DNA of 64,000 nucleotides from Verrucomicrobiota bacterium (GCA_015061905.1 SUVQ01000003.1:1-64000), one strand, 5' to 3'; shown: positions 17,134 through 25,798, numbered from the stretch's first letter. A program made the numbers and translations. Notes: generated by a model from the sequence alone, not told the origin.

Positions 17134-18300
17134 ATGAAAATCTTAGTTAATGCGACGAATTTGGTGGTGGGCGGCGGTGTGCAGGTGGCGACCTCGTTCA
17201 TTGTGGAGGCGGTACGCCGGGCGGAGCCGGACATTGAGTGGACATTTTGCGTGTCGCGAGCGGTGGCGGAGAATGTTAGAAAGATATTGGGTTCGGGTTG
17301 GGAGGGAGAAGTTTTTGAGCAAAATCCGAATCATATTCGAGCGGGGAAAGCGGCACGGGAACGTCTCTCGCAAATTTCGGAAGCCGTTAAGCCGGATTTG
17401 ATTTTTACTGTGTTCGGTCCGTTTTGGAAAAAGTTTGCTGGTCGATTCTGCGGACAGCCAACTGCGCACCTGTGCGGGTGCGCAGTTGGCTGGTCGACGC
17501 ACCCGAATCGCTTGGTTTATGACAAAATCGGTCGTATCCAAACGTTGAAACGCAAGGTGCGGCGCATTTGGGATTTTCTTTGCTTGCGGCGTGCGCAGTA
17601 TTTTTGGATTGAGTTGGATATTGCGCGGGAAGGCTTAAAGCGCGGCGCGGGAACGGATGACGCTCATATCAGGACAATCGGGAATACTTGTGCTCAAGTT
17701 TTCCATGAGGCTCCGAAAGTTGAAGCTGATTTTTCGGGAAAAGAGACTCGGCTGCTTGTCATGGGGGCTCCTTATGTGCATAAAAACTTTGAAATAGTTC
17801 CGGACGTGCTTGCTGCATTGAAAAAACAGGCTCCGGGGCGCAGATTTGTGTTTACGCTAACGGCTCCGGAGAGCGGGAACGAGTGGAAGAATATCAAAGA
17901 GCGGGCGGAAGTGTTGGGAGTGGGCGACGAGGTGCGGACGGTCGGGAAGGTGGTGCTGACGGATTGCCCGAAGCTGTATTCCGATAATCATATTGTTTTT
18001 ATGCCGACGCTTTTGGAAACGTTTTCGGCAACGTATCCGGAGGCAATGGCGATGCGGCGGGCAATTGTGACGACGGATCTGGATTTTGCGCGTAGCATTT
18101 GCGGGAACGCGGCGGTTTATTACTCGCCGTTAGATGCGACCGATGCTGCGGCGAAAATTCTTCGGGTCGTCGAAAATCCTGAACTGAGGGACAACTTGAT
18201 TGCCGAAGGCGGGAAAGTTTTATCCGCTTTGCCGTCCCCTCAGGAAAAATACGAACAACTCGTCGCCTATATGCGGGAGATTGTAGGACGCGGAGCTTGA
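17134..18300 (+). CDS. GT4-type glycosyltransferase
   Basis: 388 residues. GT-B glycosyltransferase of the group-1/GT4 superfamily: N-terminal Rossmann domain starting MKILVNATNLVVGGGVQVAT with a glycine-rich acceptor loop, and a C-terminal donor domain with LVMGAPYVHKNFEIVPDVL and PTLLETFSATYPEAMAMRRA carrying the E-x7-E motif (about residues 291-310). Probably adds a sugar of the block I repeat unit. It contains four octamer copies, unlike the AlbA gene just upstream. A partial copy of its 5' end is at 15177. Confidence 0.88.
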   Translation: MKILVNATNLVVGGGVQVATSFIVEAVRRAEPDIEWTFCVSRAVAENVRKILGSGWEGEVFEQNPNHIRAGKAARERLSQISEAVKPDLIFTVFGPFWKKFAGRFCGQPTAHLCGCAVGWSTHPNRLVYDKIGRIQTLKRKVRRIWDFLCLRRAQYFWIELDIAREGLKRGAGTDDAHIRTIGNTCAQVFHEAPKVEADFSGKETRLLVMGAPYVHKNFEIVPDVLAALKKQAPGRRFVFTLTAPESGNEWKNIKERAEVLGVGDEVRTVGKVVLTDCPKLYSDNHIVFMPTLLETFSATYPEAMAMRRAIVTTDLDFARSICGNAAVYYSPLDATDAAAKILRVVENPELRDNLIAEGGKVLSALPSPQEKYEQLVAYMREIVGRGA

Positions 18301-18354
18301 GGCTATCAGGGGTAAAGCCACTAGAAAATTCAGAGCTGTCTTTCCCGGGCTTTA

Positions 18355-18392
18355 GGGAATAAAAGCTCCCGCAGGATTCCCTGCGGGAGCTT
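18355..18392 (-). terminator. Rho-independent terminator of the HNH gene
   Basis: 13-bp stem AAGCTCCCGCAGG / CCTGCGGGAGCTT (18363-18375 with 18380-18392), 4-nt loop. On the minus strand it is followed by TTTTATT. It lies 4 bp beyond the HNH stop codon and does not contain the octamer. Confidence 0.8.
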
Positions 18393-18396
18393 GGCT

Positions 18397-18732
18397 TTAT
18401 CGATGTATGTTCCGATTTCCGGAGCTCGTTACTTTGCCTTGTGACGGCGGCGGGATTGAGTCTCCTTTGTGGCGATTATTTTCCCATTGGAGCGGTTGCA
18501 GGTTGCTGAGCCTGTCGCTTCCTCCTTTTGATTTCGGGAAGATGTGATCAATCTCCCAACCATATAGGGAATTGATATCTCCATATGCGTTTTTAGCAAT
18601 CCACGCGCCGTAGATGTCTTGTCTGTATTGTGCCGGATCGTACTCCGGAATGATTTTCCCTTTGGCCCAAACCGATTGGATTTCGGCATCGGAGAAGTTT
18701 TCGTTTATTTTACTATATATATTGTAATTCAT
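18397..18732 (-). CDS. HNH endonuclease domain protein
   Basis: 111 residues from the ATG at 18732 (an upstream in-frame ATG at 18795 would add 21 residues). The HNH fold is clear: WEIDHIFPKSKGG (59-71, with D62-H63), SNLQPLQWENNRHK (76-89, with N78 and H88). Such small HNH proteins act as nucleases in restriction, mobile elements or toxins. It lies head to head with the RloA/RloB pair across an AT-rich spacer. No octamer copies. Confidence 0.85.
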   Translation of the reverse strand: MNYNIYSKINENFSDAEIQSVWAKGKIIPEYDPAQYRQDIYGAWIAKNAYGDINSLYGWEIDHIFPKSKGGSDRLSNLQPLQWENNRHKGDSIPPPSQGKVTSSGNRNIHR

Positions 18733-18932
18733 ATTAATTGTGACAGTCCGTTGCCACCGCGGCTTCGGAATGAGCTGTCGGGGGTAAATATGCATTAGTT
18801 GTGCCAGTATGTTGTTCTGTTTTGTGATTTTTTTTCGTTTATGTTCATTTTATTGACTATTTTTTATTAAAATTTGATTATTTTTGAAAATATTTTGAAA
18901 AAATCATAATTTGTTTCCGCTCTCATTTTAGC

Positions 18933-20201
18933 ATGTTTATCGATTTTTCCGTTGAAAATTTTCGTTCGTTTTCGTCGAGGGTGACGCTCTCGGTGGAAGC
19001 GGTTACCGCGTTTAAAGAAGAGGCTCAGAATGTTGTTGAGCCGAAAAAAGCTTTGAAGCTCTTGAGGAGTGCGGCTGTTTACGGGGCGAATTCGAGCGGA
19101 AAGACAAATCTGGTCTTAGCGATGCTGTATATGAAAGGCATCGTACTAAACTCATCCAAGCACAGTTCTGTCGATAAGCTGAAAGTTGATTCGTGTTTAC
19201 TTTCAGAAGACGGAGAAAAAAGACCGAGTTCATTTGAAATTCGTTTTGTTATTGATGATTTTATATATCGTTACGGGTTCCAGGTAACACGGGATGCGGT
19301 TGTTTCCGAGTGGCTTTTACGTTCGGGTGGCGTTCGCGGGAAAGAATTTATTCTTTTTACTCGGGAGGGGCAGAACGTTTCGGTCGGTGATACATTTTCG
19401 GATGCTAAAGAAGTTGATTTTAGCGAACTGTTGCCAAATGTTCTTTGTCTGTCTTTTTTGGATAATCGCAATAAAGAGGTTGCGAAGGCTGTTGTTGGGC
19501 AATTCAGCAATATTGCACTGTTTTCGGGGGTTATTGAGGAGACCTATCAAGGACAGACGTTGGAAGATATTTTGAATAATCCCGCGAATAAGAGGGCGAT
19601 TCTTAAACTTTTGACGTTGGCGGATGGAAGTATTGTGGATGTGGGGATTCGTCCGATGCCGTTGGGAATATGGGAGCAATTCCCCCGGAAAATTCGAGAT
19701 AAGGTTCCGACTGGAAGTGCCGGAGATATTTTTATCCGGCGACAGGTAATTTCAAAAGACGGAGGCTTGAGGATTATGGATTTTTCGTTGGGAGCACATG
19801 AGTCTGTTGGAACTCAAAAGTTGTTTAATTTGGCAACTCCGTGGTTGAGAAGCTTGGCGCGGGGGAGTGTTGTGTTTGTTGATGAGCTGGAAGCGTCGTT
19901 ACATCCGTTGCTGACCCGTTTTTTGGTTCATTTGTTTAATTCTCCGGAGCTCAATCACAAGAATGCGCAGTTGGTTTTTGTGACACATGACACGAATTTA
20001 TTGACTTACGGCGGTTTCCGTCGCGACCAGATTTGGTTATGCGAAAAACGGGGAGACGGAACCTCGGATCTTTATGCTCTTGCGGAAATTGCAAAGGTTC
20101 GCAAAAACGACAAAATTGAGCGGAATTATTTGCAGGGGAAATACGGTGCGATCCCGTTCTTTGGAGGAATCGATTCGTTTGAGGAATATCAGGTGACGTA
20201 A
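18933..20201 (+). CDS. RloA/AbiLi-like AAA ATPase (COG1106)
   Basis: 422 residues. ABC/SMC-like ATPase of the AAA_15/AAA_21 type: N-terminal MFIDFSVENFRSF, Walker A GANSSGKT (51-58), signature-like LSLGAHESVGT, Walker B FVDELEASLHP (315-325) and switch His VTHD (350-353). In RloAB/AbiL and related two-gene systems this ATPase is thought to sense phage or nucleic-acid signals and control the partner. RloB follows after 2 bp. No Shine-Dalgarno is evident and the leader is very AT-rich. The gene lacks octamers and stands out from its polysaccharide neighbours. Confidence 0.87.
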   Translation: MFIDFSVENFRSFSSRVTLSVEAVTAFKEEAQNVVEPKKALKLLRSAAVYGANSSGKTNLVLAMLYMKGIVLNSSKHSSVDKLKVDSCLLSEDGEKRPSSFEIRFVIDDFIYRYGFQVTRDAVVSEWLLRSGGVRGKEFILFTREGQNVSVGDTFSDAKEVDFSELLPNVLCLSFLDNRNKEVAKAVVGQFSNIALFSGVIEETYQGQTLEDILNNPANKRAILKLLTLADGSIVDVGIRPMPLGIWEQFPRKIRDKVPTGSAGDIFIRRQVISKDGGLRIMDFSLGAHESVGTQKLFNLATPWLRSLARGSVVFVDELEASLHPLLTRFLVHLFNSPELNHKNAQLVFVTHDTNLLTYGGFRRDQIWLCEKRGDGTSDLYALAEIAKVRKNDKIERNYLQGKYGAIPFFGGIDSFEEYQVT

Positions 20202-20203
20202 CA

Positions 20204-20881
20204 ATGGGAAGACCTCAAAAGAAAAGCGATAGAGATAAACCGTGGATGCAAAGGTCGCAAAAGCGGCGTGTCGGGAATCGTCAGCCTCGCGTGCGAATTT
20301 TGCTTGTATGCGAGGATACTAAAAGTTCCGTTTATTATTTTAAAAGAATTCAGGAATTGCTTCCTAGTGGTGTTGTCTTTCTGTGTCCGCGGGGGACGGG
20401 GAGGAATACTCAGTCGTTAATAAACGACGTGGAGAATGTTCGTCAAAGAGAGGAGCGGGTAATTGGCACTCGGTTTGACCAAGTTTGGGTGCTTTTTGAT
20501 AAAGACAGCTTCAGTGATGCGCAATTCGATAATGCCATTCGTTCCGGAGAAGCGAAAGGGTATCGGGTTGCGTGGTCGAATGAATGCTTTGAGTTGTGGT
20601 ATCTCTTGCACTTTCAAGAGCAGTCTTCTTCTGTCGGGAGAGAAAAGATTTATGGAGGGTTAGAGGCGCATCTTGGTGTTAACCATTATGGGAAATTAAA
20701 GGGAGAGGCGGGGAAGTCGATTCATCAAAGGATGGCGGAAGATGCAGAGGGACGAAAACATGCAATTAGGCGTGCCAGAAAATTGGATAAGGAGGCTCGG
20801 GGTGCGTTTCACGGACGAAACCCGGTTACGAAAGTGTATCAACTGTTTGAAGTCCTGGATTCATGGATTACGGGGAATTGA
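20204..20881 (+). CDS. RloB/AbiLii-like protein, Toprim-like effector
   Basis: 225 residues. RloB family: basic N-terminus, LLVCEDTKSS with Glu37, and VWVLFDKDSF with Asp99 and Asp101, an E...DxD arrangement as in Toprim nucleases. C-terminal features are NECFELWYLLHF and basic helices. With RloA it forms the pair known from restriction-linked loci and the lactococcal abortive-infection system AbiL. A nuclease effector role is inferred from the fold, not shown. It is translationally coupled to the ATPase gene. Confidence 0.85.
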   Translation: MGRPQKKSDRDKPWMQRSQKRRVGNRQPRVRILLVCEDTKSSVYYFKRIQELLPSGVVFLCPRGTGRNTQSLINDVENVRQREERVIGTRFDQVWVLFDKDSFSDAQFDNAIRSGEAKGYRVAWSNECFELWYLLHFQEQSSSVGREKIYGGLEAHLGVNHYGKLKGEAGKSIHQRMAEDAEGRKHAIRRARKLDKEARGAFHGRNPVTKVYQLFEVLDSWITGN

Positions 20882-21044
20882 TTTCCGAAGATTGCTTTGG
20901 CTAATAATGAATTGTAAATAGCACTCTCTAACCTTTAATCCACTTTTCCCCGCATCAATTGTCAGTTGTTCCTTTTGCAGCCCCGGTCTCCGGGGCCCGC
21001 CTTCGGCTCGCATTCGTGCCATCCGTGGGGGATTTCTTCCGGAG

Positions 21045-22241
21045 CTATTTCCCGATTTGTTCCATCACGACGCGGTAGGCGACTTTGTCGGTCATGTGCG
21101 TTTCGAGATAGCGGCGACCGTTTTCTCCCATTTGCTTGCGTAGCTCGGGAGCGCGGTAGAGCCTGTCGAAATTCGCCTTAAACGCGGGAACGTCTCCGGC
21201 GGGCGACCATAAGCCGGCATTGATGCTTTCCAGGATTTTCCCGTAGTCCGTTGCCGCGTCGAGCGAGGCGAGTACCGGAATTTTCAGATTAAAATACGAG
21301 AGGGTTTTACTCGGAATGTTCGGGATCGTAAAGCGTTCGTTGAGAGAGATGAGCCCGATATCGCACTGCGCGACGAGCTTTTGGTAGTCCTGATACGGAA
21401 TAAAATCTTTTAGAATCGTGTTCGAGAGATTCATTTCCGTAATCATTTTTCGGATACGTGCCTGTTGCACGCCTTTGCCGACAAGCAGAAAAACAACATC
21501 CGGATAGTCCGCTTCGCAGGCTTGGGCGAGCCCGAGAACATTTTCCAGTTTTTGCGGGACGCCCATGTTCCCTCCGAAGATGACGACAAATTTTCCGTCG
21601 ACTCCGTATTTTGCCTTCAAATCCTCTCTCGCGGGAACAAGCGGCTCCACCGTTTGGAAGTTTTCCAAAATGTGGAGTTTTTCCGTCGGCACTTCCGGAT
21701 TGTGTTTGCGGATGTAATCAATATTTCCCTGCGACATGCACCCGATTTTGTCGCAAACGCGATAAAGTTTTTTCTCTTGGCGGCGAAAATGCCAATAGAG
21801 CGGCCACCATTTTTTCATGAAGCCGAGGTCGACCGCATTTTGCGGGAAAATGTCTCGAAGAATCAGATACGTTTTGGCACGGGAACGCTTTTTCATTTTT
21901 GCGACAACGTTCGCAAGTGTAATCGGAGGCGTTGGCGTGATGATGAGATCAAATTTTTCTCCGCGCAAATGCTTGTCGATTGCGCGCTGATAGACAAAAG
22001 GCAACAGAACGTTCGCAATGCCTTTGCGAACGAGGTTTACCCCGAAGAGCGGGAGCGACTTTACCTGAAGTAGTCGAAGATTTTTCTCGATTTCCACCAG
22101 GCGTGTCTCGGGGGCATCGTAAACCGGATTGACGGCGCAGACATCGTGTCCGTTGCGGACAAGTTCTTTGATCAGGGCTCCGTACATATTGGTATTCCCG
22201 TCAAAGCTTAAATTGGAAATGGTAAGGAAAAGGATCTTCAT
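21045..22241 (-). CDS. WbuB-like GT4 glycosyltransferase (probable L-FucNAc transferase)
   Basis: 398 residues from the ATG at 22241. GT-B enzyme with MKILFLTISNLSFDGNTNMYG, YLILRDIFPQNAVDLGF (about 140-157), GGNMGVPQKLENVL (about 225-238) and a C-terminal PSKTLSYFNLKIPVLAS donor-site region. These features resemble WbuB, which transfers L-fucosamine in E. coli O26-type clusters; the FnlABC/WbuC set on this strand at 37-41.5 kb would supply UDP-L-FucNAc. Its leader runs through the left recombinase-type site 75 nt upstream (22317-22343). Confidence 0.85.
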   Translation of the reverse strand: MKILFLTISNLSFDGNTNMYGALIKELVRNGHDVCAVNPVYDAPETRLVEIEKNLRLLQVKSLPLFGVNLVRKGIANVLLPFVYQRAIDKHLRGEKFDLIITPTPPITLANVVAKMKKRSRAKTYLILRDIFPQNAVDLGFMKKWWPLYWHFRRQEKKLYRVCDKIGCMSQGNIDYIRKHNPEVPTEKLHILENFQTVEPLVPAREDLKAKYGVDGKFVVIFGGNMGVPQKLENVLGLAQACEADYPDVVFLLVGKGVQQARIRKMITEMNLSNTILKDFIPYQDYQKLVAQCDIGLISLNERFTIPNIPSKTLSYFNLKIPVLASLDAATDYGKILESINAGLWSPAGDVPAFKANFDRLYRAPELRKQMGENGRRYLETHMTDKVAYRVVMEQIGK

Positions 22242-22316
22242 GGCGAATTGGCTGCTGGCGCTTGCCTGTTGGGATTTGACCATTTGCCGACTACTGACCG
22301 ACGAATTAGCATCAGA

Positions 22317-22343
22317 GCCTAACGAATTACGCATTCGGTAGGC
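22317..22343 (+). repeat. Recombinase-type inverted site, pair 1 left
   Basis: 27 bp: arm GCCTAACGAAT, spacer TACGC, arm ATTCGGTAGGC. The arms are inverted copies of each other with one mismatch. It pairs with 22562-22588. See the tyrosine recombinase at 42500. Confidence 0.85.
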
Positions 22344-22561
22344 AAGGTTTATTTAGTCCGGGAAAGCTCTTAATTCTAAGGCTATTTCTCCCCAGTTCTC
22401 TCTTTTTTTCCAAAGAATTTTGGGAACGAGTTCGAATTCACGACGGACTTTTCTCAATGCGTTCAATGTGCGATTCGAGCGGATATCGTAGTAACAATGA
22501 GCCCTACGGCATCCTTTGATTAAGTGACGTCACCATCGTCTCTTTTTTGTCTAAGCCCGAA
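22344..22561. promoter_or_regulatory. 218-bp divergent intergenic segment between inverted sites
   Basis: Must hold the start signals for the minus-strand WbuB-like gene and/or the plus-strand gene at 22610, since both coding regions lie just outside. I see no strong -35/-10 pair. A perfect palindrome GTGACGTCAC lies at 22524-22533 and could be an operator. It is predicted to invert. Confidence 0.5.
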
Positions 22562-22588
22562 GCCTACCGAATGCGTAATTCGTTAAGC
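22562..22588 (-). repeat. Recombinase-type inverted site, pair 1 right
   Basis: Read on the minus strand: arm GCTTAACGAAT, spacer TACGC, arm ATTCGGTAGGC. It is identical to the left site except one arm base, and in opposite orientation. It ends 21 nt before the ATG at 22610. Confidence 0.85.
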
Positions 22589-22609
22589 TTTCTAAACTGT
22601 CAAAAATTT

Positions 22610-23845
22610 ATGAAAGTTTTAGTAACAGGCGGAGCGAAGGTTCGTGATGGTTTGGAGAACGCGGAGGCAAGGGCCCATAACCTTTCGACGCGTCCGAAAG
22701 TTCTTTTTGTTGCGACGGTTTCTAGATTTGTTTCCGGTTTTTTAAAAGCTCAAGTTGATTGGTTTTTAGTAAAAGGATGGGAGGTTCATGTCGCTTCTCA
22801 CGGAACAGAAGATTTTCCTGTTGGCGTTCGGCATATAGAGGTGCCTTTTGCCCGAAATCCGATATCTCTAAATAATATTCTGGCATTTTTTAAATTGCGT
22901 CGCTTAATTAAAATTGAGCGGTATTCCTTAATCTCCTGTCATACTCCTGTCGGAGGAGCTCTTTCCCGCCTTGCAGCTTTCGGCTTGCGTGGTTCCGATG
23001 GTGTGAAGGTTGTTTATACTCCGCATGGATTTCATTTTTTTCACGGAGCGTCATTAAAAAATTGGATTATCTATTTTTGCGGAGAGTGGATTCTCGCTGG
23101 AATCTCTGATGCTTTGATTACGATTGTTAGAGAAGATTTTAAGATGACGCAGGATTTTCGTTTTCCCTGCAAGCGTATCTACCTTACAAACGGAATTGGT
23201 ATTGAGACGAGTCGACTAAATGCTGTTGTGAATTGTGAAAAACAAGCTCTTCGTAGAGAATTCGGGTATTCGGAAAATGCTCTTATTCTCATTTATGCGG
23301 CGGAGTTTATTGCGCGGAAAAATCATGCACTCATTGTTAAGGCCGTTCCGCGGATCAAGGAGAAATTTCCTCATCTCAAAATCCTTTTTGCTGGGCGTGG
23401 AGCGCTAGAATGCGAGATAAAGGTTTTAGCTAAAAATTTGAGCGTTGATACATACGTCGACTTCCTTGGTTATCGTAGGGACTTACCGAAGTTAATAAAA
23501 CTTAGCGATGTCGGTATTTCTTCGAGTCGCCAGGAGGGGTTACCGATGAATATCGCAGAGGAAATGTACTTGGGGTTGCCGATTGTCGCTTCAAGTGTGC
23601 GCGGGAATCGAGATCTTGTTATAAATAATGAGACAGGGTTGCTTTTCAAGTCCGATGATGTCTCCGATTTTGCCAAAAAAGCGGAGCAAATCTTGGGGGA
23701 CGCTATGATGCGTAAGGCAATGGGAATTGCAGGTAAAAAGCGGGCGGAAGAATTTACAATCGAACGTGTCATCCAAGACATCACTCAAATTTACGAAGGC
23801 GTTTTACGAGGAAACCCAGTTCAAAGAAAGGATTCCGCAAAGTGA
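22610..23845 (+). CDS. GT4-type glycosyltransferase with a grafted epimerase start
   Basis: 411 residues. The first nine, MKVLVTGGA, and the 21-nt leader are those of an NAD-epimerase gene (same as 43624) and do not belong to a glycosyltransferase. The GT domain begins around residue 29 (PKVLFVATVSRFVSGFLKAQ). It is PglA/WbnK-like: TPHGFHFFHG, YAAEFIARKNHALIVKA, ISSSRQEGLPMNIAEEMYLG with E-x7-E. This is a fusion made by recombination at the 5' end that gives the gene the translation start of another family. The stop overlaps the GTG start of the regulator (GTGA). AT-rich, no octamers. Confidence 0.85.
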   Translation: MKVLVTGGAKVRDGLENAEARAHNLSTRPKVLFVATVSRFVSGFLKAQVDWFLVKGWEVHVASHGTEDFPVGVRHIEVPFARNPISLNNILAFFKLRRLIKIERYSLISCHTPVGGALSRLAAFGLRGSDGVKVVYTPHGFHFFHGASLKNWIIYFCGEWILAGISDALITIVREDFKMTQDFRFPCKRIYLTNGIGIETSRLNAVVNCEKQALRREFGYSENALILIYAAEFIARKNHALIVKAVPRIKEKFPHLKILFAGRGALECEIKVLAKNLSVDTYVDFLGYRRDLPKLIKLSDVGISSSRQEGLPMNIAEEMYLGLPIVASSVRGNRDLVINNETGLLFKSDDVSDFAKKAEQILGDAMMRKAMGIAGKKRAEEFTIERVIQDITQIYEGVLRGNPVQRKDSAK

Positions 23846-24378
23846 AGCATGAATTTGCTGTAAAGCGTGTTCTTGTCCCCGTGATTCCCGAGTGGGAATT
23901 GGCGGTGCTCGATGTGTTTGTGCGGGCGGCGGCGATGTTCGGTTTCCGCAAGTCCGTCGCCTTGGTTTACGGCGTACTTTATTGTTCCCGCGAGCCGCTT
24001 TCGGCGCAGGAAATTCAGGAACGGCTTCAAATATCGCGCGGTTCGACCGTCGAGGCGCTTTTGTTTTTGCGTCGGTTGGGTGCGGCGCGGGTTTGCCTCA
24101 AAATCGGGGAACGCCGCGATTATTTCACGGCGGAAACGGATCTGAAGAAATTTGTTCAAGGCTTTTTGAAGGAAATCCTCGTTCCCGCGCTGGAAAAAGC
24201 GGACATCCGTCTCGCGCAAGCCGAAGAATCCGCCGGAAAAAATTCTGCCGTTCCCGCCGCCGATGCCGCGTTTGCGCGTTCCCGCGTCGCCGAACTCACG
24301 CTCTGGAAATCCCGCCTCACCGAAGCCCTCCCGCTTCTCGACGGGCTTTTAAACACCAATGGAGGTTTCCGCCGATGA
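23842..24378 (+). CDS. GbsR/MarR-like winged-helix regulator, copy 1
   Basis: 178 residues from a GTG overlapping the upstream stop. Wing-helix core: EWELAVLDVFVRAAAMFGF, SAQEIQERLQISRGSTVEA (recognition helix, about 53-71), LGAARVCLKIGERRDYF (wing), then a helical dimerisation region as in GbsR-type regulators. It is probably a local transcription factor for the polysaccharide operons. A second copy at 47498, about 95% identical over the shared ~160 residues, lies 24 kb away and also precedes a sugar operon; N-terminal ends differ. It contains several octamer copies. Confidence 0.82.
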   Translation: MKHEFAVKRVLVPVIPEWELAVLDVFVRAAAMFGFRKSVALVYGVLYCSREPLSAQEIQERLQISRGSTVEALLFLRRLGAARVCLKIGERRDYFTAETDLKKFVQGFLKEILVPALEKADIRLAQAEESAGKNSAVPAADAAFARSRVAELTLWKSRLTEALPLLDGLLNTNGGFRR

Positions 24379-24410
24379 CGCAAATTTCTACAGATTTCCG
24401 GGCGGTTTTT

Positions 24411-25532
24411 TTACGGCAATCCAAGCAGGAATCGGCGGAAAAACGGATCTGCAACATGAAAGACGTTGCTTTCTTTTTCGATGATTCCTTGCTCCGTCAA
24501 GACCGTCGCCGCTTTTTGAGTTGCGGAAACGCTTCCGAGGGCAAACTTTTTGATGAATGCTACGGAGAAAATTTCTTTGCCGTTTCGAGCAATAGCGGCG
24601 ACAAGCTTTTTTTGTTGCAGGGAAAGACGGTCGTAGAGCTCGGTGTAGTAATCTTTTTTAAGGGTGATAACCCAATCAACGCCCCGGGAAATCGCGCTTT
24701 CGGAAACAGCGGACTCGTCGCCGTTTTTGACGATTTGCCAAATTTCGGCGGCGAGCAGTTGTATGTAGTAGGGCACGCCGTCGGCTTCATTGATGATTTT
24801 TTGCGCAGCTTCCGAACTCAGCGTTATTCCGGATTTTTTGAAGCGGCGCTTCAGAAAATCGACGGTTTCCGTAAGCGGGAGTTTGGAAATTCTCATTGTC
24901 GCCGCCGAGTTAAAAAACGGGCGGGAACGCCCCGTAAACATTGCGTTCAGCAGGTGCGTTTTGCTTCCGAGAAACAGGTAGGAGACGTTTTTCCTGTGTT
25001 GAATGACGCTTCGCAACAAAGCCTCGAAGCGGATTTTTTCAAAACGGGTAATTTCCTGAAACTCATCAAAAACAATAACGAGGCGCTTTTTCTCGCTTGC
25101 CACGCGCTCCGGAAGTCCCAATACGGCTTCGAGAGCTTCCGGGCTTGGGATTGTTTCCGGAAAATCCAATTCCAAAGAGGCTTTCCCGTCGGCGGAAAGC
25201 GTCAGTTTCGGGCGAGTTCCGCCAAGCCAATCCGCAAGTTTCGCAACGAGTTTTTTCCAACCGCGTTGCTTTTCGAGAATGCGTTGCGTGTAAATACGGC
25301 AAAAATCCCGAACATCGTAAATCGGCAGAAAGTCGAAATAAACACAGTCAATTCCTTGTTTTTCCAGCTCCGCCATTGCTCGGAAAACAAGCGAGGTTTT
25401 TCCGTAGCGGCGCGGAGCAAACAGCACCAAATTGTTGCCGCCGGCGAGCGTTTCGACAATACGAGACGTTTCTTCTTTGCGGTCAAAAAAATATTCTCCG
25501 CGCACCACACTACCGAATTGAAAAGGATTCAT
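24411..25532 (-). CDS. AAA ATPase of the archaeal-type/DUF234-like family
   Basis: 373 residues from the ATG at 25532 (MNPFQFGSVVRGEYFFDR). Walker A APRRYGKTSL (about 40-49), Walker B RLVIVFDEFQEI (about 142-153), sensor region SYLFLGSKTHLL, and a C-terminal winged-helix-like region (KLVAAIARNGKEIFS onward). The family is frequent in archaea and in anaerobic bacteria; its role is unknown, sometimes linked to mobile DNA. It is convergent with regulator copy 1 (32 bp gap) and precedes flippase 2 in the opposite direction. Octamer copies at about 24925. Confidence 0.85.
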   Translation of the reverse strand: MNPFQFGSVVRGEYFFDRKEETSRIVETLAGGNNLVLFAPRRYGKTSLVFRAMAELEKQGIDCVYFDFLPIYDVRDFCRIYTQRILEKQRGWKKLVAKLADWLGGTRPKLTLSADGKASLELDFPETIPSPEALEAVLGLPERVASEKKRLVIVFDEFQEITRFEKIRFEALLRSVIQHRKNVSYLFLGSKTHLLNAMFTGRSRPFFNSAATMRISKLPLTETVDFLKRRFKKSGITLSSEAAQKIINEADGVPYYIQLLAAEIWQIVKNGDESAVSESAISRGVDWVITLKKDYYTELYDRLSLQQKKLVAAIARNGKEIFSVAFIKKFALGSVSATQKAATVLTEQGIIEKESNVFHVADPFFRRFLLGLP

Positions 25533-25745
25533 GGAGGGAATCTTCCGCCCCAATCGTTCACTTGTCAATTTCGTAATTATGCCTCGAAGCATAATGCCTT
25601 GAAGCGTAGTCAAACGGACTCGCTCTTGGTGTCCTCAGGCTCCTCCGAAGAAGAAGTTTTTAACCGCTTTGCGGGAACGGCTTTTGCCGGCGGGAAAAAT
25701 CCTGCGTTCAGCGGAAAACTTCATTCGCGTTCATCTGTGCGATAC

Positions 25746-25798
25746 ACGGGAACGCATTCTTTAATCTTTAATCTCTAATCTTTCACCTCTCTCCTTTC
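25746..25798 (+). repeat. Pyrimidine-rich leader shared by two flippase genes, copy 2
   Basis: Near-identical to 6607-6659: ACGGGAACGCATTC, CTTTAAT units and CT-rich run to the ATG at 25799. No Shine-Dalgarno. Confidence 0.85.

Noticed and set aside
16923-17150. Open frame with a 22-residue protein repeat
   Set aside because: The frame is open only because the 66-bp repeat is a multiple of three; no Shine-Dalgarno, Cys/Arg-rich composition unlike neighbours, and it runs into the glycosyltransferase start.
20975-21000. GC-rich hairpin after rloB as terminator
   Set aside because: CCCCGG-TCT-CCGGGG can pair, but no T-run follows on either strand.
23892-25778. A 628-codon open frame on the plus strand
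   Set aside because: It overlaps the regulator in another frame and runs antisense to the AAA ATPase; its protein is rich in Arg, Phe and Cys with no domain, while both overlapped genes have clear motifs.
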